DNA of 37,824 nt from CAZTVF01 sp964616985 (GCA_964616985.1 CAZTVF010000042.1:1-37824); one strand, 5' to 3'. Counted from the first letter of the stretch, positions 17,894 through 25,969 are shown. Translations and numbers: made by a program. The notes: a model not told the origin generated them from the letters alone.

Positions 17894-18775
17894 ATGCTGC
17901 GTTCCATGACGGGGTTCGGCTCGGCGCAGGCTTCGGTCCAGGGCGTGGAATACGCCGTGGAAGTCCGCTCGGTCAACAACCGCTATTTCAAGGGTGTGAT
18001 CAAGCTGCCGGAGAGCCTCTCGTCGCTGGAGGCGGAGATCGAGAAGATCCTCCGCAAGGAGGTCTACCGCGGCACGGTGACGCTGGCCGTCCGCATGCGG
18101 ATCTCCGACGACCAGCGGGCGTACAAGGTGAACACCGCGGCGCTGGCCAGCTACATCGACCAGCTCCGCGTGCTGGAGGTGGAGGCCAACCCGACGATGA
18201 GGATCGACCTGGGCCAGCTGCTGCAGCTGCCCGGCGTGTGCGAGCCCCCGCCGGTGGAGGAGATGTGCGAACGCACCCGCGAGGGCCTGATGGCCCTGGT
18301 GGTCAAGACCCTCGACGAGCTGCGCAAGATGCGCGACGCCGACGGCAAGGGCCTCAAGGACGAGTTCACCGGCCACTGCAAGCTGATCCTGCAGCGCGTG
18401 GATGAAGTCGCCGCCCGCGCCCCCCAGGTGGTGCGGGATTACCAGGAGCGGCTGACGGCCCGCGTAAAGGATTTGACGGCGGCCGCCCGCGTTGAGATCG
18501 ACGCCGAGAGCCTCGCCCGCGAGGTGGCCGTCTTCGCCGAACGATGTGACGTGGCCGAGGAGGTCTCCCGCCTGCGGACGCACGTGGAGCAGTTCCTGGC
18601 CACGATGAACGTGCCCGAGCCCAGCGGCCGCAAGCTGGACTTCATCGCGCAGGAGATGCTCCGCGAGGCCAACACGATCGGCTCCAAGGCCAACGACGCC
18701 ACGATCGCCCAGGCCGTCGTGGACATCAAGACCGCCATCGACCGGATCAAGGAACAGGCGCAAAACGTGGAGTAA
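17894..18775 (+). CDS. yicC: YicC family endoribonuclease
   Basis: The 293-residue protein starts MLRSMTGFGSAQ and ends with the conserved REANTIGSKANDATIAQAVVDIK stretch shortened by family usage, both hallmarks of YicC/YloC proteins. Members of this family have been described as endoribonucleases with a role in small-RNA decay and stress. The ATG at 17894 has GGGAG 5 bases upstream and matches the family N-terminus; upstream in-frame codons are not part of the gene. It lies before gmk, a common bacterial pairing, but 150 bases of hairpins separate the two. Confidence 0.93.
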   Translation: MLRSMTGFGSAQASVQGVEYAVEVRSVNNRYFKGVIKLPESLSSLEAEIEKILRKEVYRGTVTLAVRMRISDDQRAYKVNTAALASYIDQLRVLEVEANPTMRIDLGQLLQLPGVCEPPPVEEMCERTREGLMALVVKTLDELRKMRDADGKGLKDEFTGHCKLILQRVDEVAARAPQVVRDYQERLTARVKDLTAAARVEIDAESLAREVAVFAERCDVAEEVSRLRTHVEQFLATMNVPEPSGRKLDFIAQEMLREANTIGSKANDATIAQAVVDIKTAIDRIKEQAQNVE

Positions 18776-18784
18776 CAGACGTAT

Positions 18785-18909
18785 CACGGGCGTCCCGCCG
18801 GTGCGTTTGGCGTGGCACGGGCGTCTCGCCCGTGCGTCGCATGGCCGTCCCGGCCATGCACGAATGCACGACCGAGACGGTCGTGCGACTCACGGCCAAG
18901 ATGGCCGTG
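18785..18909. repeat. Array of five tandem hairpins between yicC and gmk
   Basis: Five hairpins follow each other at 18785-18803, 18815-18835, 18839-18859, 18866-18886 and 18891-18909. Each has 8-9 base arms and a 3-base loop (TCC, TCT, TCC, AGA, AGA). Arms change in sequence but stay paired: GCACGGGCG, GCATGGCCG, GCACGACCG and CACGGCCA each meet their exact complement; only the first has one mismatch. The last hairpin ends 16 bases before the gmk start, which has no clear Shine-Dalgarno sequence. Confidence 0.85.
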
Positions 18910-18925
18910 CTACGAGTGATCGACT

Positions 18926-19501
18926 ATGCCCGACATCGGCAAACTCATCGTGATCAGCGGGCCCAGCGGCGTGGGCAAGAGCACCATCGTCAAGGAGGTG
19001 CTCAAGCGGACGGGCGCGCTGTTCAGCGTGTCGGCCACCACGCGTGCCCCGCGGGCGGGCGAGGTCGATGGCCACGATTACTTCTTCATCGATCGTGCGA
19101 AGTTCGAGAAGCTGGCCGATAACGGCGACCTGCTGGAGCACGCCGAGGTGTTCGGCAACCTCTACGGGACGCTGGCGGCCCCCGTGCGGCGGGCGATCGA
19201 CGCCGGCCAGCGGATCATGCTGGAGATCGACGTGCAGGGCGGCCTGCAGGTGCACAAGAAGGCCCCCAACGCGACGTTTATGCTGATCCTGCCGCCCGAC
19301 TACGAGGAACTCGCCCGGCGCCTCGGCGGTCGGGGCACCGAGACGCCCGAGGTCAAGGCCCGCCGCCTGGCCGCGGCCAAGGAAGAAATTCGGACCGCTC
19401 AGGCGAGCGGCGTGTACAACTACTGTATAATCAACGACAACCTCGAGGACGCGATCCAGAAGGTCGTCACCATCGTCAACCAGGAGAATTGCACCCGATG
19501 A
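18926..19501 (+). CDS. gmk: Guanylate kinase
   Basis: The 191-residue enzyme phosphorylates GMP to GDP with ATP in the cytoplasm. The P-loop GPSGVGKST lies at about residues 12-20, followed by SVSATTRAPRAGEVDGHDY, the GMP-binding segment, and later FGNLYGT and the lid region. Length is typical. Its TGA overlaps the rpoZ ATG by ATGA, so the two are translationally coupled. The start region has no good Shine-Dalgarno sequence and follows directly on a row of hairpins, which might affect its translation. Confidence 0.96.
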   Translation: MPDIGKLIVISGPSGVGKSTIVKEVLKRTGALFSVSATTRAPRAGEVDGHDYFFIDRAKFEKLADNGDLLEHAEVFGNLYGTLAAPVRRAIDAGQRIMLEIDVQGGLQVHKKAPNATFMLILPPDYEELARRLGGRGTETPEVKARRLAAAKEEIRTAQASGVYNYCIINDNLEDAIQKVVTIVNQENCTR

Positions 19502-19731
19502 TCGAAGCATTGAAGAGCGAAGAGTTGGTCAACAAGGTCGGCGGAAAATTCAAGCTGACCGCCCTGATCCAGAAGCGAATGGTCGAGCTCATGCAGGGCG
19601 CCCGCCCGCTGGTGGAACGCAAGAAGGGCATGACCGACATGGAACTGGCGATCCAGGAGATCCTCGACGACAAGATCGGCATCGACTACGAGAAGTCCGA
19701 CGTGCCGACCCCCGAGCAGTTGACGAAGTAG
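19498..19731 (+). CDS. rpoZ: RNA polymerase omega subunit
   Basis: This 77-residue protein is the small RNA polymerase subunit that helps assemble beta-prime. The family core is recognisable: VGGKFKLTALIQKRMVELMQGARPLV followed by an acidic helix (shortened here; the core lies at about residues 13-40). It is short but within the family range. The ATG at 19498 overlaps the gmk stop and has AGGAG at 19482-19486; an upstream TTG at 19489 lies too close to that site. The gmk-rpoZ-coa order supports the call. Confidence 0.88.
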   Translation: MIEALKSEELVNKVGGKFKLTALIQKRMVELMQGARPLVERKKGMTDMELAIQEILDDKIGIDYEKSDVPTPEQLTK

Positions 19732-19746
19732 CCTGAAGACTTTGTC

Positions 19747-19810
19747 CACGAATTGCACGAATTGCACGAAGAAGAGCAACCGCGAAGCATTCTTCTTCGT
19801 GTAATTTGTG
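19747..19810. repeat. 9-base tandem repeat forming a hairpin, rpoZ-coaC gap
   Basis: CACGAATTG is repeated twice and partly a third time (19747-19771). Bases 19756-19773 can pair with 19793-19810 over 18 positions, counting two G-U pairs. No T-run follows, so this is not a classic terminator; it could act as an RNA structure between rpoZ and coaC. Confidence 0.65.
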
Positions 19811-19826
19811 TAGCGAGGGCTGAGCG

Positions 19827-20420
19827 ATGAGCGAGAACGAAAAACCGCTGAGCGGATACGAAGTGCTGCTGTGCGTCACCGGCGGCATTGCGTGCTACAA
19901 GTCCGCCGACCTCACCAGCCGCCTCGTGCAGGCCGGGGCGGGCGTGACGGTGGCCATGACCGAGTCGGCCAAGCAGTTCATCGCCCCCATGACCTTCCAG
20001 GCCCTGACGTGGCGGACGGTTTACATCAACACCTTCCAGTCTGCCGACGACTTCCGCTCGCAGCACATCTCGCTGACCGAACTGGCCGACCTGATGATCA
20101 TCGCCCCGGCGACCGCGAACATCATCGGCAAGATGGCCAACGGCATCGCCGACGAACTGGTGAGCTCGCTGTTCATGTCGTCCGCCGGCGAGTGCCCCGC
20201 GTTGATCGCCCCGGCGATGAACACCCGCATGTGGGAATCGCCCGCGCTTCAGGCGAACATGGAGCGGCTCAAGGGCTGGGGCGTGCAGGTGGCCGGCCCC
20301 GAGGACGGCTACCTTGCCTGCGGCACCGTCGGCGCCGGCCGCATGATCTCCCCCGAGCACATCTTCAAGATCGCCGGCGAACTGCTCAAGAAGAACCCCG
20401 CCAAACGCCGCGTGAAGTAA
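19827..20420 (+). CDS. coaC: Phosphopantothenoylcysteine decarboxylase (stand-alone CoaC)
   Basis: The 197-residue flavoprotein decarboxylates 4'-phospho-N-pantothenoylcysteine to phosphopantetheine, in coenzyme A synthesis. The FMN-binding start (VTGGIACYKS), the active-site His in HISLTELAD, the PAMNTRMW motif, and the catalytic Cys in GYLACGTVGAGRM are all visible. In most bacteria this is the N-terminal half of the fused CoaBC/Dfp protein. Here it ends in its own TAA after a Lys/Arg-rich tail, and the CoaB half is a separate gene 284 bases downstream. GAGGG lies 7 bases before the start. Confidence 0.93.
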   Translation: MSENEKPLSGYEVLLCVTGGIACYKSADLTSRLVQAGAGVTVAMTESAKQFIAPMTFQALTWRTVYINTFQSADDFRSQHISLTELADLMIIAPATANIIGKMANGIADELVSSLFMSSAGECPALIAPAMNTRMWESPALQANMERLKGWGVQVAGPEDGYLACGTVGAGRMISPEHIFKIAGELLKKNPAKRRVK

Positions 20421-20704
20421 CGGGCGACATGAGTTGTGGCAGGTGCCATGCCGAAGCGTACCCGCGCCGGCATGCCACGGCCGAGATATGCCGGCGCGTC
20501 GCAGACAGCAGGATGCTTCGGCCAATCGGTCAATGCACGCCACCGGCTAAACATGCTTTTGCCCCTGCGGGGCTAAAAACATGGCACCCGGACAGGCAGT
20601 GGGCTTCGGCCTTTCTTCTCTTATCCGCGTTCATCTGTGTTCATCCCTGCTCCCGTCTTCGCTTTCCCGTTTACTGATTTCAGTTTACCGATTACTCTAA
20701 CGCC
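20421..20704. other. 284-base gap between coaC and coaB with mixed repeats
   Basis: No gene is supported. The gap holds overlapping palindromes around GGCATGCC (about 20440-20500), a GCCCC/GGGGC stem flanked by TTTT and TAAAA (20557-20577), a CGTTCATCTGTGTTCATC tandem pattern (near 20627-20645), and the heptad array at 20669-20695. Confidence 0.6.
20669..20695 (+). repeat. Heptad tandem repeat just upstream of coaB
   Basis: Four 7-base units of the GTTTACT type, the last GATTACT (final base 20696), end 8-9 bases before the coaB ATG. There is no Shine-Dalgarno sequence here. The layout matches the array before the GH50-like gene. Confidence 0.75.
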
Positions 20705-21325
20705 ATGCGAGTTGTCATCACAGCCGGGCCCACGCGAGAGCATATCGACTCGGTGCGGTTCATCACCAACGCGTCGAGCGGCAAGATGGGCTACGCCATC
20801 GCGGCTGCGGCGGCCGCGGCGGGGCATGAGGTCACGCTGCTCGCCGGGCCGGTGTCGCTGGCGGCGCCCGCTGGCTGCACGATCGTGCCCTTCGTGTCCG
20901 TCGACGACCTGCGAAAGGCGATGGAGAAGCATTTCCCTGCCTGCGACGCCCTGGTCATGACGGCCGCGGTGGGGGACTTCCGCCCCGAGAAGCTTCTGCC
21001 CGGCAAGATCCGCCGCGCCGACGGGCCGATCACCATCCGCCTGATCCCGACCGAGGACGTGCTGGCGGGTGTGAGCAAGTCGCGCCGCGCGGGCCAGCGG
21101 ATCATCGGCTTTGCCGTCGAAGAAGGCACGCCGGCCGAGATCGAGGCCAAGGCCCGCTGCGAGATGGCCGCCAAGGGCAGCGACCTCACCGTCGTCAACA
21201 CGCCGGCGGCCATGTCCGCCGACCGCAGCCTTGCCTGCATCCTCTCTCGCGACGCGGTGCTTCTATCCTGGGCCACGCGGCCCAAGGAGGAGCTGGCCAG
21301 GGAGATCGTCAAATTGTTGTCTTAG
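20705..21325 (+). CDS. coaB: Phosphopantothenate-cysteine ligase (stand-alone CoaB)
   Basis: The 206-residue enzyme joins cysteine to 4'-phosphopantothenate using a nucleotide, the step before CoaC. It starts directly at the domain boundary, with ITAGPTREHIDSVRFITNASSGKMGYAIA, the nucleotide-binding core (shortened by rule, residues 5-20), then AAVGDFRP (usual form AAVADYRP) and a Lys-containing loop GKIRR. FAVEEG and VVNTP are also family features. It represents the C-terminal half of CoaBC as a separate protein. The start has no Shine-Dalgarno sequence and a heptad repeat directly upstream. The UroD-family gene follows after 21 bases. Confidence 0.93.
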   Translation: MRVVITAGPTREHIDSVRFITNASSGKMGYAIAAAAAAAGHEVTLLAGPVSLAAPAGCTIVPFVSVDDLRKAMEKHFPACDALVMTAAVGDFRPEKLLPGKIRRADGPITIRLIPTEDVLAGVSKSRRAGQRIIGFAVEEGTPAEIEAKARCEMAAKGSDLTVVNTPAAMSADRSLACILSRDAVLLSWATRPKEELAREIVKLLS

Positions 21326-21346
21326 GTCTTGTCTGAAGGAGTGCCC

Positions 21347-22510
21347 ATGTCCGAATCAGTTTCGTCTCTTCTCGATCGCGTGTGCGGGATGCTCGCGGGC
21401 ATGATCAAGCCCGACGTGGTCGCCTCGGCCAGGCGGCGGCAGGCGGCGGTGTTCGCCAGGCAGGGGGGTGACTACATGCCGATCACTTTCTTCAAATGGC
21501 CGGACCTGACCGGCTGGCCGAACTTCGACTGGGCCCAGCGGTTCCACGACCCCGACATCAGCCTGTACATGCAGGTCAAGGACCTGCTGGCCGCGGCGAA
21601 CTCTGCTGCCGACAACGTGCTCGGCGTGCGGGCCGACATGGGCGTCGTCAACTGCATGAGCCTCTTCGGCGTCAAGTTCGCCGTGCCCACGCACACCAAG
21701 ACGATCGTCACCGAGTACGTCCCCAAGGACGCGCTGCGTGAGTTTCAGCTGCCGGCGGACATCTCCGGCATGGGCACCATGCCGCGGGTCATCGAGCATT
21801 CGCGTCATCACGCGGCCGTGCTGAAGAAGCACGGGCTGGACGCATTCGTCAGCGTGCACCACTGCGACACGCAAGGGCCCTTCGACGTGGCCGCCCAGGT
21901 TCGCGGGCACGACATCTTTATGGACCTGTACGACGACGGCGAGTTCGTTCACTGCCTGATGGACAAGTGCACGGCGGCGTATGTCGCCGTCACCAAGCTG
22001 TGCAAGCAGTTGGAAGGCCAACCGCTGGGCCGCGGCAACGCCTCGGGCTATTGGATGGAGAACGGCAGCGCCCGCATGTGCGGCGACAGCGACATCCTCG
22101 TCTCGGCCGACCTGCACCGCGAGTTCATCCAGCCTTACCAGCAGAAGGCGTTCGACGCGATCGGCGGCGGCTGGCTGCACTACTGCGGCGGGTATCCCAA
22201 TTCCAGCCGCACCGAGGGCCTGCACCTGCACGCGAACTACGCCTCCACGCGCGGGCTGTACGGCCTGAACTGGACCACCGCCCGCGACTGGCTGGGCGAG
22301 ATGCGCCGCCTGCATGCCTTGGGCCCCGTGCACGTGGGCATGGTGCTTCGCGATGCCTCCGAGACGCTCGAACAGTACTTCCGCAAGGCCCTGAGCCCCT
22401 ACGCCGGCCGGCGCGGGCTGCTCCTGCAATGCTGGGATCAGGTCCGCCCCGGCGAGGCCGACGAGGCGATGGACGTGTGGCACAAGGTGCAGGACGAGAT
22501 GTTTTCGTAG
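21347..22510 (+). CDS. Uroporphyrinogen decarboxylase (UroD/MtaA) family protein
   Basis: The 387-residue protein belongs to the URO-D-like TIM-barrel superfamily, which includes true heme-pathway decarboxylases and cobamide-dependent methyltransferases such as MtaA. The sequence is more like the latter or the uncharacterised planctomycete versions: it lacks the N-terminal RPPVW-type motif of HemE, and has a conserved-looking YCGG segment (HYCGGYPNSSRTEG) with a possible metal-binding His/Cys. Substrate is unknown. The ATG at 21347 has AAGGA 6 bases upstream. It lies 21 bases after coaB. Its TAG stop is part of a family A palindrome that overlaps the gene end by 4 bases. Confidence 0.8.
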   Translation: MSESVSSLLDRVCGMLAGMIKPDVVASARRRQAAVFARQGGDYMPITFFKWPDLTGWPNFDWAQRFHDPDISLYMQVKDLLAAANSAADNVLGVRADMGVVNCMSLFGVKFAVPTHTKTIVTEYVPKDALREFQLPADISGMGTMPRVIEHSRHHAAVLKKHGLDAFVSVHHCDTQGPFDVAAQVRGHDIFMDLYDDGEFVHCLMDKCTAAYVAVTKLCKQLEGQPLGRGNASGYWMENGSARMCGDSDILVSADLHREFIQPYQQKAFDAIGGGWLHYCGGYPNSSRTEGLHLHANYASTRGLYGLNWTTARDWLGEMRRLHALGPVHVGMVLRDASETLEQYFRKALSPYAGRRGLLLQCWDQVRPGEADEAMDVWHKVQDEMFS

Positions 22511-22648
22511 GGTGGGCACGCCTGCCCACCATCGATCCTGATGATGGACCACGTCGTGGCGGCGTCACCAATTGTGCGGCAAGACCGCGACGCCGCCCGG
22601 ACCGTATGGTTGACCCGAGTGAATGGTGGGCACGCCTGCCCACCCTAC
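22507..22648. repeat. REPIN-like element: inverted pair of family A palindromes
   Basis: Copy 3 (22507-22530) and copy 4 (22625-22648, reversed) are exact inverted copies built on GGTGGGCACGCCTGCCCACC with GTAG/CTAC outer ends. They enclose 94 bases that contain a further GGCGGCGTC/GACGCCGCC hairpin. The whole unit is 142 bases. Its left end supplies the stop codon of the UroD-family gene. Confidence 0.8.
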
Positions 22649-22739
22649 GAGTTGCTAGCTTGGTGGCCAAGCTCGCCACGGCGAGTCTCGCCTGCGGCGG
22701 ACCTGCCGCCCTGGGGCCCTTTTGACTGGAGAGAAGTGG

Positions 22740-23192
22740 ATGAGCAGTCCGATAACGATACAGATTAAGAAGAAGCCGGGATGCGACGAGATCCCGCTGC
22801 CACGGTACATGTCCGACCAGGCGGCGGGCATGGATCTCTGCGCGGCGTGCGATTCCGATATGGACATCGCCCCGGGCGAAGTTAGACTGATTCCGTGCGG
22901 CTTTTACATGGCCGTGCCCGCCGGCTACGAGGCGCAGGTTCGCCCTCGCAGCGGGCTGGCGTTGAAACATGGCGTGATGCTGCCCAACTCGCCCGGGACG
23001 ATCGATGCTGATTATCGCGGCGAGGTGTGCGTGATCGTCGGCAATGTCGGGCGAGAGACGTTCGTCGTGAAGCGCGGCATGCGGATCGCGCAGATGGTGA
23101 TCTCGCCGGTGACGCGGGCCGAGGTGGCGGTCGTGGCCGAGCTGGACGAGACGGCCCGCGGCCACGGCGGCTTCGGTCATACCGGCCACTAG
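22740..23192 (+). CDS. dut: Deoxyuridine triphosphatase (dUTPase)
   Basis: The 150-residue protein hydrolyses dUTP to dUMP and pyrophosphate, limiting uracil in DNA and supplying dTMP synthesis. All five motifs of trimeric dUTPases are in order: AGMDLCA, RPRSGLALKHGV, GTIDADYRGEV, RGMRIAQMVI and the flexible C-terminal RGHGGFGHTGH. Length is typical. The ATG at 22740 is preferred; an upstream TTG frame has no family similarity. It stands between repeat DNA and ftsK. Confidence 0.95.
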   Translation: MSSPITIQIKKKPGCDEIPLPRYMSDQAAGMDLCAACDSDMDIAPGEVRLIPCGFYMAVPAGYEAQVRPRSGLALKHGVMLPNSPGTIDADYRGEVCVIVGNVGRETFVVKRGMRIAQMVISPVTRAEVAVVAELDETARGHGGFGHTGH

Positions 23193-23319
23193 TTGGATAT
23201 GAGGGTGGCGGCCTTGCCGGGCTGCCCCAGAGCGCCACGGACAGCGGCGGCTGGGAAGGCCGCTCCTGGATCGTGTGAGTTTTCAGTATCGTGCGATGGC
23301 ACGAGGGTGGTAGCTACGG

Positions 23320-25812
23320 ATGGCTAAGCAAGAAGAGAAGAAGGATCGTGCCAAGGCCCCGGCCCCGAGCCGGCGGTTCTGGCGGTACATGTTCGTGCTG
23401 GCCCTGGCGGGCGTGGTGACGCTGGCGTGGCTGAGCATGGTGAGCTTCAACCAGAGCGACCCGCCCAGTCCCAACATCTACCCCGCCCAGGCCCCGCAGA
23501 ATTCCGCGGGAATCGTGGGCGCCTACCTGTCGTACTACCTGAGATACTGGCTGGGCGCGGGGGCATACATGGCCCTGCTGTTCGCGTCGGTGGCCGCCGT
23601 CATCCTCATGCTGGGCGGGCGAATCTCCGACTTCCCCTGGCGCGTCATGGGCGTGCTGCTGCTGGTGACGGCCACCAGTGCCGCGGTCTTCGTGGCCAAG
23701 CCCGGAGCGGCCGAGGACGTCGCCAGCGGCTATTCAGGCATCCTGGGTTTCGCGGCCGGACGCTTCGTGCTGGAGCAGTTCTCGCGGATCGGCTCGTACA
23801 TCATCATCGCGATCACGCTGTGCGTGGGCCTGCTGCTGGCGGCCGACAGCCTGGTGCTTCGCCTGCCGCGACTGGGCCGCAAGGTCTGGGACCGCCGCGG
23901 CGAGGTGGCCGGGATTGTCAGTTCCATGACGCCGAAGATCTTCAAGGGCGGCGCGGCCGAGCCTGCGGCCATCGCGGCGGGGCGGGGCAGCGTGACGGGC
24001 GGCCCTGAACTCAAACGCCCGCCGATGCCCAAGGAGAAGGAAGCGCCCCAGCCCCCCAAGACCAAGGCCGAAGAAAAGCTCGACGCCAAGGCCGAGAAGG
24101 CTGCCGCCGCCGAAAAGGCCGCTGCGGAAAAAGCGGCCGCCGCGGAGAAGGCCGCTGCAGAGAAAGCGGCTGCCGAGAAGGCTGCCGCCGACAAGGCGAG
24201 GGCGGAGCGCATCGCGCCGCTGGTGGTGGTGCCCAAGCCGGCCGCCCCCGCGCCCAAGCCCGTCAAGGTCGAGGCCAAGCCCAAGGGCGACGGAACCTTC
24301 GAACTGCCGCCGACCGACCTGCTGGCCCCGCCGTCGGGCGGATATGGCGAGAAGCAGGAACTGCACGCCGCCCGCAACAAGCAACTGCTCCAGCAGACGC
24401 TGACCGACTTCGGCGTCGAGGCCCAGGTCGTGGGCTACCAGACGGGCCCGGTCATCACGCTGTTCGAACTGGCCCTGGCCCCCGGCGTCAAGGTCGCCCA
24501 GATCGAGAACCTCGCCAAGGACATCGCCCGCGCCCTGGCCGTGCCCGGCGTGCGCATCGTCCCGCCGCGATTCGGCAAGGACACCATCGGCGTCGAACTG
24601 CCCAACCTGGACAAGGAGACCGTGCGCATCAAGGAACTGATGAACATGGCCCCCTCGGCCGACAAGGACATGCGCCTGCCGCTGTACCTGGGCAAGGACG
24701 CCGGCGGCAACGCCATCGTCACCGACCTGGCCGGCATGCCTCACCTGCTCATCGCGGGCACGACGGGCTCAGGCAAGAGCGTGTGCATCAACACCATCAT
24801 CATGTCGCTGCTGATGACGCGAAAGCCCGAGGACGTGAAGCTGATCCTCGTCGACCCCAAGATGGTCGAAATGGCCGCCTTCGAGAACATCCCGCACCTG
24901 CTGTGCCCGATCGTCAACGACATGCGCAAGGCCGAGGAAATCCTCGAGTGGGCCGCGACGAAGATGGACGAGCGCTACGAGTTGCTCAAGGAAGCGAACG
25001 TCAAGAACATCGCGGGCTTCAACGCGCTGAAGAAGGACGAGATCTACAAGCGGCTGGAGATCACCGACGAGCAGGAGAAGGCCCGCATCCCGACGCACCT
25101 GCCGTACTACGTCATCATCATCGACGAGTTGGCCGACCTGATCATGACGGCCGACAAGGAAGTCGAGGCCCACATCATCCGCATCGCGCAGAAGGCCCGC
25201 GCGGTGGGCATCCACCTGATCCTGGCGACGCAGCGGCCCAGCGCCAACGTCGTCACCGGCCTGATCCGGTCGAACATGCCCTGCCGCATCAGCTTCCGCG
25301 TGGCCAGCCGCCTCGAAAGCCGCATCATCCTGGACCAGAACGGCGCCGACGTGCTGCTGGGCCAGGGCGACATGCTGTTCCTGCAGCCGGGCTCGGCCAG
25401 TCTGACCCGCGCGCAGGGCACGTACGTGGCCGATAGCGAGATCCGCACCGTGGTGGACCTGCTCCGCGAGAAGGGCGAGCCGCAGTACGACAGCGAGCTG
25501 CTCCGCTTGGACTCGGCCCCCCTGGGCGAGGGCGGCGGCGAGAAGGACGAGATGTTCGACCAGGCGGTGGAGATCGTGCTGGCCAGCCAGCGCGGCAGCG
25601 TCTCGCTGCTGCAGCGACGCCTCCAGGTCGGCTACAGCCGCGCCAGCCGCATCATCGATCAGATGGCCGAGGCCGGCCTCCTGGGCGACTACAAGGGCTC
25701 GCAGGCCCGCGAGTGCCTCCTGACGCTGGAGGACTGGCAGGCTATGAAGAGCTCCATCGCCAAGGACCAGTCGGGCGAGTCGGCCGCCAACGGCGAACCG
25801 ACCAGCGTTTAA
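23320..25812 (+). CDS. ftsK: DNA translocase FtsK/SpoIIIE
   Basis: The 830-residue protein pumps chromosomal DNA during division and chromosome resolution. The N-terminal 180 residues hold four membrane helices (about 22-42, 80-98, 107-126, 158-176). Residues 255-297 form a Lys/Glu/Ala repeat linker (AEKAAAEKAAAA type). The motor has Walker A GTTGSGKS at 480-487 (K486) and Walker B IIIDELADL. The last 65 residues are a winged-helix gamma domain (GSVSLLQRRLQVGYSRAS), which in the family recognises polar DNA guide sequences. All parts are present. The start has a weak GAGG upstream. A palindromic element begins 8 bases after the stop. Confidence 0.96.
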   Translation: MAKQEEKKDRAKAPAPSRRFWRYMFVLALAGVVTLAWLSMVSFNQSDPPSPNIYPAQAPQNSAGIVGAYLSYYLRYWLGAGAYMALLFASVAAVILMLGGRISDFPWRVMGVLLLVTATSAAVFVAKPGAAEDVASGYSGILGFAAGRFVLEQFSRIGSYIIIAITLCVGLLLAADSLVLRLPRLGRKVWDRRGEVAGIVSSMTPKIFKGGAAEPAAIAAGRGSVTGGPELKRPPMPKEKEAPQPPKTKAEEKLDAKAEKAAAAEKAAAEKAAAAEKAAAEKAAAEKAAADKARAERIAPLVVVPKPAAPAPKPVKVEAKPKGDGTFELPPTDLLAPPSGGYGEKQELHAARNKQLLQQTLTDFGVEAQVVGYQTGPVITLFELALAPGVKVAQIENLAKDIARALAVPGVRIVPPRFGKDTIGVELPNLDKETVRIKELMNMAPSADKDMRLPLYLGKDAGGNAIVTDLAGMPHLLIAGTTGSGKSVCINTIIMSLLMTRKPEDVKLILVDPKMVEMAAFENIPHLLCPIVNDMRKAEEILEWAATKMDERYELLKEANVKNIAGFNALKKDEIYKRLEITDEQEKARIPTHLPYYVIIIDELADLIMTADKEVEAHIIRIAQKARAVGIHLILATQRPSANVVTGLIRSNMPCRISFRVASRLESRIILDQNGADVLLGQGDMLFLQPGSASLTRAQGTYVADSEIRTVVDLLREKGEPQYDSELLRLDSAPLGEGGGEKDEMFDQAVEIVLASQRGSVSLLQRRLQVGYSRASRIIDQMAEAGLLGDYKGSQARECLLTLEDWQAMKSSIAKDQSGESAANGEPTSV

Positions 25813-25819
25813 AAGAATT

Positions 25820-25969
25820 GCGGACCTGCCTGCCGGCAGGCACGTTGCGGAATACGGAATCGCCTGTTCTGGGCCGATGCCGCTTGGGAAGAACAGCGGA
25901 CAAATAGCCAGGCCCCAATTGTGCTGCGCATCTTCATTCCGCAACCTGCCTGCCGGCAGGCAGGTCCGC
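25820..25969. repeat. REPIN-like element: inverted pair of family C palindromes
   Basis: Two 34-base copies, 25820-25853 and 25936-25969, are inverted and agree at 33 of 34 positions. Each contains CCTGCCTGCCGGCAGGCA. They enclose 82 bases with no gene, in the gap between ftsK and the glycosyltransferase. The whole unit is 150 bases. A single degraded copy lies at 32277-32294. Confidence 0.85.

Noticed and set aside
18785..18909. Hairpin array as a CRISPR
   Set aside because: Units are about 20 bases, differ in sequence, and have spacers of 3-11 bases, far too short for a CRISPR. No cas genes are present.
20557..20577. GCCCC/GGGGC stem with flanking T and A runs as a terminator
   Set aside because: The T-run precedes the stem on the plus strand and only TAAAA follows, so it does not have terminator order on that strand; the stem is only 5 bases.
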